NCBI RefSeq assembly: GCF_001187505.1
Contig: NZ_CP012150.1
Span: 4,836,001-4,900,000, forward strand
Direction of reading: 5' to 3'
From: Mycolicibacterium goodii
GTDB taxonomy: Bacteria > Actinomycetota > Actinomycetes > Mycobacteriales > Mycobacteriaceae
Length of the DNA: 64,000 nt
The position numbers and the translations under genes are program-made. Shown here in pieces: positions 50,080 to 58,995 of this stretch; position 1 is the stretch's first letter; each line of letters opens with the position of its first letter. The notes under the pieces were generated by a model, which searched no databases, was not told where the DNA came from, and saw only the letters and a program-made list of their open reading frames with translations.

Positions 50080-50949
50080 CGGCCGTGGGAGCGGTCACCT
50101 CCGTTGACCGTCACATCGGCCTCGCTTTGGGACATGCATCACACCGATGCCCGGGATGTGAGTATCAACTCGGATCCGCTTTCCGCCAGGCTTGCCGCGC
50201 AGCGAAGGTGCGGGCACGGTCGACAATGCCGCGCCGCCCCTGCCAGGGCGCGGGCCGACGCGTACACGTGCGGCCGTCTCAGGTGCGGGCCGCGGCGGGC
50301 CGCACACAGCGATGCGCCCGGGGCATTCGAGACCAAGTACCTGAAAGCCGTTGTGCGGCAGTACCTCACATCTCGTCGGTTCGCATCCCGGCCGGGTCGG
50401 ATACGAGGTAACCGTGGTGGTGCAACGACTTTCGTGGACGCCTGGGGAAATATCAACCGCGGCGGCCTGCCGATCGGCGGGAGGCGACACGCCGGCGATT
50501 GCGCCCCCGGCCGAAACCCGCACAGCCACACCTGGGGGATCTTCCAGCAAACGATCAGTCGGACATGGGGCCAACCGTGAACCTGTCTGGGTTAGATGTG
50601 AAGTCCCTGTGCGATTTTGCGACACCGGGATTGTTCTAATACAGTCCACCGCCAACGGCGACAACGCAGAAGCACCACGATGAGTGACGCCGATCACAAC
50701 ATGGCAAACCGAGCATCCGTTGAAACGGGTGTGGGGTGTCGTCGGCGCGCCAGTTTGTTCGTCACTGCGGCCGCGCCGCTCGGCAAGTTCGTCGGCGCGC
50801 GCTGATCGTCTGGTGCTCGGTCACCGGCCGGCGGCCTGTGCGCCGTCACGCTCCGCTGCTCAGCTCCCGAGCGGCGGGGTTCTGAGGGGGGAGTCCGAGG
50901 TCCGGCACACGGATCCACAAGTTCAAACCCCACAGAAGAGAGCACAGCC
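50080..50949. other. 870-bp interval without a supported protein gene
   Basis: Open frames on both strands here lack family motifs and look like GC-rich chance frames. The right part holds a good promoter (50617-50645) and then about 300 bases of transcribed leader before the exported SLT-like gene, with two similar GTCGGCGCGC tracts (around 50740 and 50791). The left part may contain unrecognisable debris of the ThDP gene. Confidence 0.45.
50617..50645 (+). promoter_or_regulatory. Sigma-A-like promoter with long downstream leader
   Basis: TTGCGA (50617-50622), a 17-bp spacer and TACAGT (50640-50645). The next supported gene starts at 50950, which gives a leader of about 300 bases. A 41-codon frame starting at ATG 50681 lies inside this leader but is not recognisable. 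Confidence 0.5.
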
Positions 50950-51633
50950 ATGCCGAAACACCGAATGCCCGCCACAACCGGAGCCCAGAAACCGGTGAAG
51001 AACATTCTCGCGGGCGTTCTCGTTGTGACGGGAATAGGTGGCGCGGCTCTACTCTCTGCGCCGATGAATCGCGAGACACCGGTGCCGGATGCGCAGCCGG
51101 CGCTCCAAGCCGCCGTCGTCACCCCCGTTGCACCTGCCGTACCCGCTCCGGTAGCCGCGCCGGCGCCAACGCCGGTGACCGTGGCCAAGGACTCCAGCGC
51201 GCAGGCCATCGTCAAGGCCATCGTGAGCCAGGGGCAGGCCGCAGGCCTGAGCGAAGACCAGATCAAGGCCGTCATCGCCACCGCAAAGATCGAGTCCGGT
51301 TTCCGTCCGACGGTGTCCGGTGGTGTGCAGGCATACGGAGGCCCAGGCACCCGCGCGGATGAGGTCATCGGCCTGTTCCAGGAGAAAGCCAGCTTCGGCA
51401 CCGTCGACGAGCGTCAAGACCCCAACAAGGCGATCGCCCGCTTCATCGTCCGGTTCACCGACGCGTTCAGGAGATACGGCACCAACGACAGCGTGCTCGC
51501 GGCCACGCTCGCGCAGAACCCGCAACTGCGTAAGCACCACGGCGGCGTCGGCACCCACTACTACAACACCGTTCGGGCTGCGATGGCACCGGCCGCGGAC
51601 CTGTACAGTCAGGCCGCCGGCACCGCAATGTGA
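50950..51633 (+). CDS. Exported SLT/lysozyme-like protein
   Basis: A 227-residue protein. A basic start and the helix NILAGVLVVTGIGGAALLSAP predict export, followed by a Pro/Ala/Val-rich spacer (residues about 45-75). From residue 80 the sequence AIVKAIVSQGQAAGLSEDQIKAVIATAKIESGF, GLFQEKASFGT and FIVRFTDAFRRYG resembles the transglycosylase-like lysozyme fold, with a Glu in KIESGF at the catalytic place. It probably acts on peptidoglycan. It has AGAAGAGAGC before ATG 50950 and an unusually long leader. Confidence 0.75.
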   Translation: MPKHRMPATTGAQKPVKNILAGVLVVTGIGGAALLSAPMNRETPVPDAQPALQAAVVTPVAPAVPAPVAAPAPTPVTVAKDSSAQAIVKAIVSQGQAAGLSEDQIKAVIATAKIESGFRPTVSGGVQAYGGPGTRADEVIGLFQEKASFGTVDERQDPNKAIARFIVRFTDAFRRYGTNDSVLAATLAQNPQLRKHHGGVGTHYYNTVRAAMAPAADLYSQAAGTAM

Positions 51634-51705
51634 CGTAGCCGACGCAGGCGAACATGGCAGCAACACCGACATACCGTTGTCGCGCCACCACCCGATGGTG
51701 GTGAC

Positions 51706-52104
51706 ATGAACGAGAACACAAAAGACACGAACCCAACTGCTGCGGATGCGGCGCTCGCGGTGTGGTTGCAGATGTGGAACACCGACGGCGCGATCGCACG
51801 TCGAATCTGTAGTGACGACTTCCGAATTCACTTCCTGGTCTCCGACTCGGACGGGTCGAATCCCGGCGACAAAATGCGGGGCGCGGAGAGCTTCGCCCAG
51901 TTCCTGCACCGGTGGCGCGAGCGGCATCCGGATGTGGTGTTCACCGAGGTCGCGCGCGCGGTGGACGGAGCGCACGGCCGGATGCTGTGGAACATGCAGA
52001 CCGGCGACCTTGCCGCGGGCGGGATCGATGTCTTCGACTTCGACGCCGATGGTTCGATCCGCGAGGTGTGGTCGGTGAACGGAACGCGCACGCATCTCAC
52101 CTGA
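51706..52104 (+). CDS. NTF2/SnoaL-like protein
   Basis: A 132-residue NTF2-like protein: helix ADAALAVWLQMWNTDGAIARRICSDDFRIHF, MRGAESFAQFLHRWRERHPDVVF and a closing strand pair GGIDVFDFDADGSIREVWSVNGTR, the SnoaL/YybH-like pattern. The WYL regulator begins 20 bp downstream on the same strand, so they may be co-transcribed. It is the third NTF2-like gene of the window and not similar enough to the others to be a recent copy. Function unknown. Confidence 0.78.
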   Translation: MNENTKDTNPTAADAALAVWLQMWNTDGAIARRICSDDFRIHFLVSDSDGSNPGDKMRGAESFAQFLHRWRERHPDVVFTEVARAVDGAHGRMLWNMQTGDLAAGGIDVFDFDADGSIREVWSVNGTRTHLT

Positions 52105-52124
52105 GGCCGGGCAGACTCGACCTC

Positions 52125-52817
52125 GTGAAGAGAGCCGAGCGGCTGTACGCGCTGGTGGATCTGCTGCGGGGATCACGCCGGCCGATGTCGGCGGCCCGGC
52201 TCTCGCAGGAGTTCGGCGTATCTAAACGCACGATCGAGCGTGACATTCAGTCCCTGCAGCTCGCAGGAGTCCCGATCTACGCCGACCACGGAGCATCGGG
52301 CGGTTATTCGATCCTGCGGGAACACTCACTGCCGCCGCTGAACCTCACGGTTGCGGAATCGCTGGCGGTGCTCGCGGGGCTCGGTGTGCTGGAGACCTCG
52401 CCGTACGGTACGGCGGCGCGTCGGGCGCGGGCGAAGATCCTCGCGATCAGCCGCGAGGACCAACTCGCGCCCATCGACGAGGCGTTGGCGTCGATGTTCG
52501 TCATCGACTCGCAGCCGGCGTCCGAGGCGGCGGTGTCGCTGCTCCCGGAGGCGATCGCCGCGCGTCGGGTCGTCCGGTTGAGCTACGCCTCCGAGGACGG
52601 CGCAACCGACTCCACCCGCGATGTCGAGGCGATGGGCTTGTTGCGCGGCGGTGATTCGTGGATGTTCGTGGGATGGTGTCGGCTGCGCGAAGGAATCCGC
52701 GGTTTCCATCTCGACCGCATCCGGCACCTGGAGATCACGACCGAGGTGTTTCCCGATCGGGATGCCGCACTGCTGCAAGAGGATCTGTCGCGGTGGAGCA
52801 CTCGGCGACTCGGGTGA
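52125..52817 (+). CDS. HTH and WYL domain transcriptional regulator (YafY-like)
   Basis: A 230-residue regulator. Residues 5-60 are a DeoR-like winged helix (MSAARLSQEFGVSKRTIERDIQSLQLAGVPIYADHGASGGYSI), and residues 130-225 are a WYL-type ligand domain (RRVVRLSYASEDG...LRGGDSWMFVGWCRLREGIRGFHLDRI). WYL domains sense nucleic-acid or small-molecule signals. The start is GTG 52125, and the frame upstream belongs to overlap with the NTF2-like gene. It converges on the metallo-hydrolase gene with a 14-bp gap. Confidence 0.88.
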   Translation: MKRAERLYALVDLLRGSRRPMSAARLSQEFGVSKRTIERDIQSLQLAGVPIYADHGASGGYSILREHSLPPLNLTVAESLAVLAGLGVLETSPYGTAARRARAKILAISREDQLAPIDEALASMFVIDSQPASEAAVSLLPEAIAARRVVRLSYASEDGATDSTRDVEAMGLLRGGDSWMFVGWCRLREGIRGFHLDRIRHLEITTEVFPDRDAALLQEDLSRWSTRRLG

Positions 52818-52831
52818 CGCCGCACCTGGGA

Positions 52832-53749
52832 TCAGGCGGAGGCGTCCATCTCGAGCCAATCATCGATCATGAACGCGTCGCCGCGCGCCACCACCGTGGC
52901 GCCACCACGGCCGGGGTAGTGGGCGGGGATGACGGCGGCACGGCGCCGTGACGCCTCGGTGAGCACCCGCCGACGCGTCACGGCGGCCTCGTCGAAATCC
53001 TCGTCGAGCACGCACGAATCCGTGGGTCTGTGCAACTGCATGGGGCTGTGCGTGAGATCCCCGACGAACACCGCGGGTTTGCCCGCATCCAGCCAGAGCA
53101 CGGACGAACCCGGGGTGTGGCCGGGCGCGGGCCGCAACCTCAACGAGTCGCTGATCTGATGGTCGTCGGACCACAGTTCGATCTGACCCGCCTCATCGAC
53201 CGGAAGGATGCTGTCGGAGAACAGGATCTTGCTCGCGTCAAGCCGGGCTTGATGCTCCTCGGACCGGCCGGGTCCCCGAGCGGCGGCGTTCTCGGGGTGG
53301 TAGTAGCGGAAGTCGGCTTCGGGCACGAGGTAGCGTGCATTCGGAAACGTCGGCACCCATCGGTCGTTCTCCCGTTTGGTGTTCCAGCCCACGTGGTCGG
53401 TGTGAATGTGGGTGTTCACCACGACATCCACCGACTCGGGGGAGATGCCCGCGCCGGCAAGCGATTCCAGGAAATCGGTGTCGAGATTGGCCAGGAACGG
53501 CATCGCCGGGCGGTCACGGCCGTTGCCGACGCCGGTGTCGACCAGCACCGTGAGGCCGTCGACCTCGATCACCCACGTCTGCACCACGGCATGCCAGTTG
53601 TCGGAGTCCCAGAACGTGGGGCTCAATTCGGGTGCGAGCTCCCGCCATGCTTCGCGTGGTGTCTCGGGAAACATGGTGAGCGGCAGGTCGAGCCGCCACT
53701 CGAGCACCCGCGTGACGGCCGCGGTCCCCAGTCGCGTGCGGTCGGTCAT
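52832..53749 (-). CDS. MBL-fold metallo-hydrolase
   Basis: A 305-residue metallo-beta-lactamase-fold protein. The zinc motif THIHTDHVGW is at residues about 112-121, PAPGHTPGSS near 210 and VFVGDLTHSP near 230 complete the metal site, and PAHYPGRGGATVV gives the last His. Its N-terminal RVLEWRLDLPLTMFPETPREAW segment is typical of the quinolone-/N-acyl-lactonase-like branch. It is distant from the first MBL protein at 3.1 kb. It lies 93 bp after the GMC oxidoreductase on the same strand. Confidence 0.87.
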   Translation of the reverse strand: MTDRTRLGTAAVTRVLEWRLDLPLTMFPETPREAWRELAPELSPTFWDSDNWHAVVQTWVIEVDGLTVLVDTGVGNGRDRPAMPFLANLDTDFLESLAGAGISPESVDVVVNTHIHTDHVGWNTKRENDRWVPTFPNARYLVPEADFRYYHPENAAARGPGRSEEHQARLDASKILFSDSILPVDEAGQIELWSDDHQISDSLRLRPAPGHTPGSSVLWLDAGKPAVFVGDLTHSPMQLHRPTDSCVLDEDFDEAAVTRRRVLTEASRRRAAVIPAHYPGRGGATVVARGDAFMIDDWLEMDASA

Positions 53750-53842
53750 ACCCGAATCCTAAGGGAGGTACGCGGGGATTCATCTGATGCAGTGAGCAAT
53801 TCGTGCCATTGCGTTGCATGGGCGGTTGCCGAGGACCGAATC

Positions 53843-55537
53843 TCATTCCAGGATGGCTCGGGCCGCGCGCTCGGCGATCAACATGACCGGCGCGTTGGTG
53901 TTGCCCGAGGTGATCGTGGGCATGGCCGACGCATCGACCACCCGCAACCCGGCGACGCGGAACACGCGCAAGTCCGTGTCGAGCACCGTGGCTGCCGATT
54001 TCGGCAGACCGCGTGTGTCGAAAGCTCCCATCGCGCAGGTGCCGACCGGGTGGAAAATGGTGGTACCCAGGTCACGGGCGGCTTGCAGCAAATCCTCGTC
54101 GCTCGCCACGTGTGGGCCGGGAAGGAACTCCTCCGGGTTGTAACGCGCCATCGCCGGTGCGGCCATGATTTGCCGGGTCATCCGCAGGCCTCGCACGGCG
54201 ATCTCGCAATCGGAGTCGGTGGACAGGTAATTGCACAAGATCTTCGGCTTGGTCAGCGGATCCGCGTCGGTCAGACGAACATGACCACGCGAGCTGGGGC
54301 GCAGATTGCAGACCGACGGCGTGATGGCCGCGAAGGGGTGCAGCGGTTCGCCGAACTTCGGCAGTGACAACGGCTGCACGTGCCACTCCAAATCCGGGCT
54401 GGCCAGTGCGGGGTCGCTCTTGGCGAACGCGCCCAGCGTGGACGGCGGCATGGTCATTGGTCCCGATCGCAGCAGCAGGTACTGCATCCCCATGCCCGCG
54501 CGAGTGATCAGGTTCCGGTAGAGCGTGTTGACCGTGCGAGCGCCCCGGATGCGAAAGACCGTGCGCAGTTGCAGATGATCCTGGAGGTTCTCACCCACGC
54601 CCGGCAGATCCACGGCCACCGGCACCTGATGCTGGGCGAGCAGCCCGGCCGGACCCAGGCCGGAGGCCTGCATCAGATGCGGCGATCCGATGGCACCGGC
54701 GCTCAGGATCACCTCCCGGCGGGCTCGAACGTCGACGATGTGACCGTCTTTGAGCAGACGCACGCCGGTGGCTCGGTGCTGGGCTGTGGTCCAGGCACCG
54801 TGACGCTGGTCGTCGCGGACCTGATCATCCATCAGCAGCCGCAGAGCGCGGGTCTGGCTGTAGACGGTGAGATTGGGGCGGTGGGCGATCGGATGCAGGA
54901 ACGCGTCAGCCATCGACCAGCGTCGACCACGCCGTTGATTGACATGGAAGTAGGCGCTGCCGGAGTTGTCGCCGCGGTTGAACTCATCGATCGGCTGGAT
55001 GCCCAGCTGGGCAGCGGCGTCCTGCCAGGCGTCCAGGATCTTCCAGCGCACACGCGGCCGCTCGACCCGGATCTCACCGCCGGCGCCGTGCCATTCGTCG
55101 GCTCCGCCGAAGTAGTCCTCCAACTCCTTGTAGATCGCCAGTGTCTGACCGGGACCGTCCGGGCCTCCCCAGAGCCATCGCTCGTCACCGGTGGCGTGCG
55201 CCCACAGCTGGTAATCGCTGGCCTGCCCACGCATGTGGATCATCGCGTTGATCGACGAGCAACCGCCGATCACTCGGCCACGTGCGTACAGGATGCTGCG
55301 CCCGGCCAGGCCCGGATCGGGCTCGGTCGTGAAGCACCAGTCGGTGCGGGGATTGGCGATGGTGAACAGATAGCCCACGGGCACCTTGATCCAGAACCAG
55401 TTGTCCTCGCCGCCGGCCTCGATCAGGAGCACCCGGTGATCAGGGTTGGCGCTGAGCCGGTTGGCGAGCAGGCATCCCGCGCTGCCCGCTCCCACGATGA
55501 TGTAGTCGAACTCGGCCACTTGGCTGGTTTCCGGCAC
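53843..55537 (-). CDS. GMC family FAD-dependent oxidoreductase (choline dehydrogenase-like)
   Basis: A 564-residue GMC flavoprotein. The FAD site is YIIVGAGSAGCLLANRL at residues about 10-26, with GGCSSINAMIHMRG near 88 as the GMC signature, SAGAIGSPHLMQASGLGP near 265 as the second, and the catalytic pair in IFHPVGTCAMG and SGNTNAPVML near the end. It oxidises an alcohol, probably a choline-like or aliphatic one. GTG 55537 has TGGAGGAAC upstream; family similarity begins there. It diverges from the toxin-antitoxin pair. Confidence 0.9.
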   Translation of the reverse strand: MPETSQVAEFDYIIVGAGSAGCLLANRLSANPDHRVLLIEAGGEDNWFWIKVPVGYLFTIANPRTDWCFTTEPDPGLAGRSILYARGRVIGGCSSINAMIHMRGQASDYQLWAHATGDERWLWGGPDGPGQTLAIYKELEDYFGGADEWHGAGGEIRVERPRVRWKILDAWQDAAAQLGIQPIDEFNRGDNSGSAYFHVNQRRGRRWSMADAFLHPIAHRPNLTVYSQTRALRLLMDDQVRDDQRHGAWTTAQHRATGVRLLKDGHIVDVRARREVILSAGAIGSPHLMQASGLGPAGLLAQHQVPVAVDLPGVGENLQDHLQLRTVFRIRGARTVNTLYRNLITRAGMGMQYLLLRSGPMTMPPSTLGAFAKSDPALASPDLEWHVQPLSLPKFGEPLHPFAAITPSVCNLRPSSRGHVRLTDADPLTKPKILCNYLSTDSDCEIAVRGLRMTRQIMAAPAMARYNPEEFLPGPHVASDEDLLQAARDLGTTIFHPVGTCAMGAFDTRGLPKSAATVLDTDLRVFRVAGLRVVDASAMPTITSGNTNAPVMLIAERAARAILE

Positions 55538-55668
55538 CGTTCCTCCATTGCCATCGGATGCGTGTCCAGTGTGCTGGATGGCGGTCCGGTCGCGGCGCAT
55601 CCCGTTGCGTGCCGTCGCACTTCGATCGGTCCGCGACGGAGTGGAGCGGGCCGTGCGCAATTCTGTCG

Positions 55669-55681
55669 TACAATGGCGACA
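55669..55681 (+). promoter_or_regulatory. -10 box and half-sites at the toxin-antitoxin start
   Basis: TACAAT (55669-55674) lies six bases before ATG 55681, implying a leaderless mRNA. TGTCG (55664-55668) and CGACA (55677-55681) flank it as an inverted repeat, so a repressor bound there would sit on the -10 box and start codon. Autoregulation by the antitoxin is expected for this system type. Confidence 0.5.
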
Positions 55682-56334
55682 TGGTGACGACACCGGCAGT
55701 GGACCTGGGTGAACTGCTCGCCGACGTCAACCATGCGACCAAGCTGTTGCAGCGGTCGGCGACCGTTCCCGGCGATGTGGCCAGAGTCATCGACGGCCTC
55801 GGTGCGGCCCTGGATGCGACCCACGTCCAGCAGGAGGCGGACCCGTATCTCACCGCCGCGCTGTGGAAGGCGGCATATCGGGCCGAGAAGGCGCTGCGTC
55901 ATGAGAACCCGGCCCAGCGTCGGCGCGAAGTTCGTATCGCGCTCGAACAGTTCCGGCAAGCGCTGCGCGACATCGCCGAGGATCGACCGTATTCCGCCGA
56001 TGCACCCGTCAGCGAGATCCTGACCAACACGGTGGAGACGCTCAGCGTGCCGCAGAAGGATGTGGCCGATCTCCTCGGTGTGTCGGTGCGCCAACTGCAA
56101 CGTTGGCTGTCCGGGGGTGGGTCCGAGCCGTCGGCCGACGACGCCGGACGCATCCGCGTCGTCGGGCAGATCGTCAACCAACTGCGCCACACGTTCACCG
56201 GACCCGGAGTGCTTGCGTGGTTCCGCCGCGAGCATCCGGCGCTGGGGCGGCCGCCGATCGAGTTGCTCGAGGATCCGCTGCGGTACCCGGAGGTGCTTCG
56301 CCTCGCCAGGTCCGCGCGGGCGATGGCCGCGTGA
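55681..56334 (+). CDS. Xre/MbcA/ParS-type antitoxin with long N-terminal domain
   Basis: A 217-residue antitoxin. Residues about 120-145 form an Xre-like helix-turn-helix (VPQKDVADLLGVSVRQLQRWL), and the end, PALGRPPIELLEDPLRYPEVLRLARSAR, is the MbcA/ParS toxin-binding tail. The first 110 residues are a helical domain (PYLTAALWKAAYRAEKALRHENP) not found in short MbcA proteins of about 113 residues. It should neutralise the RES toxin whose gene overlaps its stop by four bases, and repress their promoter. ATG 55681 is set by the -10 box six bases upstream. Confidence 0.83.
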   Translation: MVTTPAVDLGELLADVNHATKLLQRSATVPGDVARVIDGLGAALDATHVQQEADPYLTAALWKAAYRAEKALRHENPAQRRREVRIALEQFRQALRDIAEDRPYSADAPVSEILTNTVETLSVPQKDVADLLGVSVRQLQRWLSGGGSEPSADDAGRIRVVGQIVNQLRHTFTGPGVLAWFRREHPALGRPPIELLEDPLRYPEVLRLARSARAMAA

Positions 56335-56933
56335 GGTTCACCGCGTTCCGGCACGCGGCATACGACACACCGTGGTGGGCCTTCCCGAGTTCCACGGAGG
56401 GACGTTTCCACCGGGCGGAGCAGGACACCGTTCAGTATCTGAGTCTTCATCCGTTGGGGCCGGCCGCGGAGATGCTGCGTCACCACGTCGGCCCGACCGG
56501 AGATCCCGACGACGTGCGGCTCAATCTCTGGGCCGCCACCATCGATGTCGACGTGGTGACCACGGTGGACTTCGGTGACTGTGCCGCTTACGGACTCACG
56601 GCCGACGAACTTGTCGGCGACGACTACGCAGCGACACAGGCGTTGGCCGATACCGTCCGTGGCGGAGGAGCAGAGGCGATGGTGGTGCCCTCGGCAGCGC
56701 TGCCAGGGACCCACAACCTGATCCTGTTCGGCGTGCGGATCTCACATCCGTATTTGTGGGAGCCGATCGATGTCGAGGAGGTGCGCACCGGCCACCTCAC
56801 GGACGGGGCACGACCGGCCGCCGAGGTCGCGGACCGAGTCCGGTGGCTCGGGACCCCGCACGCCACGGTCGAACAATGGAAGCAGACCGGCTCCTACGAC
56901 CTCCTCGATGATCCACTACCCATCCGGCGGTGA
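56331..56933 (+). CDS. RES domain toxin (MbcT-like NAD+ phosphorylase family)
   Basis: A 200-residue RES-domain protein. FTAFRHAAYDTPWWAFPSS, GRFHRA and VQYLSLHPLGPAAEMLRHH give the Arg, Gly-Arg-Phe and Glu positions of the family; family members degrade NAD+ by phosphorolysis or hydrolysis and stop growth. The start is GTG 56331, overlapping the antitoxin stop (GTGA), which couples their translation. The M. tuberculosis pair MbcT-MbcA is the closest studied relative by layout. Toxicity here is inferred. Confidence 0.83.
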   Translation: MRFTAFRHAAYDTPWWAFPSSTEGRFHRAEQDTVQYLSLHPLGPAAEMLRHHVGPTGDPDDVRLNLWAATIDVDVVTTVDFGDCAAYGLTADELVGDDYAATQALADTVRGGGAEAMVVPSAALPGTHNLILFGVRISHPYLWEPIDVEEVRTGHLTDGARPAAEVADRVRWLGTPHATVEQWKQTGSYDLLDDPLPIRR

Positions 56934-57120
56934 GAAAAGTGCCGCGGGGCGTCGGCACTCCGGTGCATCCAGCGCAATTTGCTGATGCGAAACAAGGCAC
57001 GGCCCGGGGCGGCAGTGGCTATGTTGTGAGAACAGTCGCTCAGCTACCCGAAACGGGTGTGCGGACGGCCGAATACTGAGGTTGACCAACAAACGGTATC
57101 GGTGACACAGGGGGTTTGAC

Positions 57121-58230
57121 ATGGCGTTCCGGGGGATCAGAGCCTTCAAGAAGATCATGCAGACCACATTTGATCCCGAACAGGTGGTTCCGAATGAAGT
57201 CCGGGTGCCCGAGCTCACCGGTGATCACAGTTTGTCACGCCAGAATCTTCTTCAACATCCGATTCCCCCTGGTTCCCTGATCTGGAAATATTGGGGGCGC
57301 CTTGACGTCGCATTCTTCGGCAATCCGGTCATGGGCCCGATTGCGGGGGCATGGCCGCAGATGGCACAGGCCACCGCGGGTTCGGTTCTCTTCACGGGTG
57401 ACACTTCATTGCGTGCTCGCGCCAAAATCTACAAGGAACGGACTCAAAGGTCACACGAGTACATATACGGCACAGTCTATTACGCCCCCGAGGATGCCAA
57501 GAAATTCGGGCTGAAGACCCGAAACATGCACAAGCCGGTCAAAGGGAAACTTCACGACGGCACCTTCAATGCCCTGAATGCGGAGACCTTCTATTTCGCG
57601 CACGTGACCTTCTTTCAGTACCTGTTGACGGCGGTGGTCGAGCAACTCTATTTCGACGGAGCCATGCCGCGTGAGATGAAGGAACAGATTTTCGAGGAGT
57701 CAAAAGAGTGGTACAGCATGTGGGGAGTGGACGACAGTTCCCAGCCGGATACATATGACGACTTCGAGCGGTACCTGGAAGACATCGAGCGTAATCATCT
57801 GGTGAATTCGCAGGTATCGCAGCTCATGCTGGAACAGTTCACGGAGCGTCGGCCGGCGCCCCGGTGGTGGCCTGCGGTCATGAAGAAATTTGTCTGGCCC
57901 TGGTTGGCGGCGCGGCGCCAGATCGTTGTCAATTCTTACCCGCCCCATGTGAAGGAACTGTTCGGTGTGGAGTGGGGACCCGAGGACGAGGAGATTTCCC
58001 GACGCTTCATGCAGATGTATCGGCGGGTCTACGCGGTTGCCGAGCGTCTCCTGCCGCTGAAGTTCTTGTATCTGCCAGTGGCGGTGCGAGGCTTCGAGCG
58101 GGAGGGAATTGATCCACGCGACATCACCCTGGAGTCCGCGCGGCACGCCCTTCGGGAGAGCCGCGCCCGTCACGACGCGCCAGAGGGTGTCAACGTCGAG
58201 CAGGCGAATGGGATGCCCGCCGCCACATGA
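57121..58230 (+). CDS. Oxygenase MpaB family protein (DUF2236)
   Basis: A 369-residue member of the MpaB/rubber-oxygenase-like family. RARAKIYKERTQRSHEYIYGTVYYAP (residues about 100-125) and NAETFYFAHVTFFQYLLTAV (near 155) carry conserved Arg and His positions thought to hold heme b. Mycobacteria have many such proteins; one fungal member cleaves a terpenoid chain. The gene has GGGGG six bases before ATG 57121. Third-position GC is lower than in its neighbours, which hints at a different origin. It has no signal peptide. Confidence 0.85.
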   Translation: MAFRGIRAFKKIMQTTFDPEQVVPNEVRVPELTGDHSLSRQNLLQHPIPPGSLIWKYWGRLDVAFFGNPVMGPIAGAWPQMAQATAGSVLFTGDTSLRARAKIYKERTQRSHEYIYGTVYYAPEDAKKFGLKTRNMHKPVKGKLHDGTFNALNAETFYFAHVTFFQYLLTAVVEQLYFDGAMPREMKEQIFEESKEWYSMWGVDDSSQPDTYDDFERYLEDIERNHLVNSQVSQLMLEQFTERRPAPRWWPAVMKKFVWPWLAARRQIVVNSYPPHVKELFGVEWGPEDEEISRRFMQMYRRVYAVAERLLPLKFLYLPVAVRGFEREGIDPRDITLESARHALRESRARHDAPEGVNVEQANGMPAAT

Positions 58231-58394
58231 TCGTTTGCTGGGGCGCGAGGGCGATTCGGCGAAAGTATCTCTGCCGCAATGTGAACTCGTTGGCTGGCCA
58301 CCCTGCACATATGGACCCTCTTTTGGGTTCGGCGTTTCCTCGCATGATGTCGGGTAATCCGGTCTGCACGCATCGCGACGCCGCAGAGGCCATT

Positions 58395-58979
58395 GTGGTT
58401 CGAGGCTGGTTTGCCGCCTTGGCGGTAGTAGGGTCGCTGGCATTGTCGGCGTGTTCGGGTGAGCCGTCGGAATCGAGTGGCTCCGTGGCGTCGGAGAGGA
58501 TGCCAGTTCCTCCACCGGCGGAATCGTCGATCGATAACACGGTTTCGGTGACGTTGGCGCTGGCTGACTCGTTCGATGTGCTGCCCGATGGTAGGTGCGC
58601 CGGCCGGCGCGTGAACAACGGGATGCGGGATGGCGGAAGGGTACAGCTTCGCAGTACCACTGTGGGAGGCAGCGTGTGGTCGGTGGCCTCGGCGCACATC
58701 GAGCACATACCACCACCGTTGCGCCACGGGAGGCCCCTCTTCGAAGACGACGGCCTCTACTGCTTCGTCAAGGCGGTCTTCGTGCCGCAGAGGCCAGATC
58801 CGACCAGCACCTACGATTTGAAGTTCGAGGGCGGCAACTGGCGGGGCGGACTCAAGCTAGGCCGGGCACCATTTGGCCAGCGTGATAGACCGGGCTATGG
58901 CTCGGTCATCGCCACCGTTATGACGTGTAACAGTCTTCAGGATCCACCGGAAAAAGACTGCCCCGAGTGGGCCAACTGA
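58395..58979 (+). CDS. Putative lipoprotein
   Basis: A 194-residue exported protein. From GTG 58395 the N-terminus reads MVRGWFAALAVVGSLALSAC, a signal peptide with lipobox LSAC (Cys 20), followed by a Ser/Pro-rich linker and a folded part with at least four Cys (DGRCAG, YCFVK, MTCNS, KDCPEW) that could form two disulfides. AGAGG precedes the start by six bases. An ATG at 58227 is in frame but would put the signal 56 residues inside the protein. No family is recognised. Confidence 0.68.
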   Translation: MVRGWFAALAVVGSLALSACSGEPSESSGSVASERMPVPPPAESSIDNTVSVTLALADSFDVLPDGRCAGRRVNNGMRDGGRVQLRSTTVGGSVWSVASAHIEHIPPPLRHGRPLFEDDGLYCFVKAVFVPQRPDPTSTYDLKFEGGNWRGGLKLGRAPFGQRDRPGYGSVIATVMTCNSLQDPPEKDCPEWAN

Positions 58980-58995
58980 AATGCACCGGGCGGGT

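Noticed and set aside
50014..50697. Open frames of 188 (plus) and 200 (minus) codons
   Set aside because: No family features, low-complexity Arg/Pro/Gly content and mutually antisense; treated as non-coding.
50640..50949. c-di-AMP (ydaO) riboswitch in the leader of the SLT-like gene
   Set aside because: The conserved GGGAACC, GGGUGAAUC and closing CCGUCAGCUAACC-like blocks are not present by eye.
51706..52104. Recent duplication among the three NTF2-like genes (2709, 43690, 51706)
   Set aside because: Their sequences share only the fold pattern; there is no nucleotide-level similarity visible.
58227..58394. Earlier in-frame ATG of the lipoprotein gene overlapping the MpaB stop
   Set aside because: It would place the signal peptide 56 residues inside the protein; GTG 58395 with AGAGG upstream gives a normal lipoprotein.
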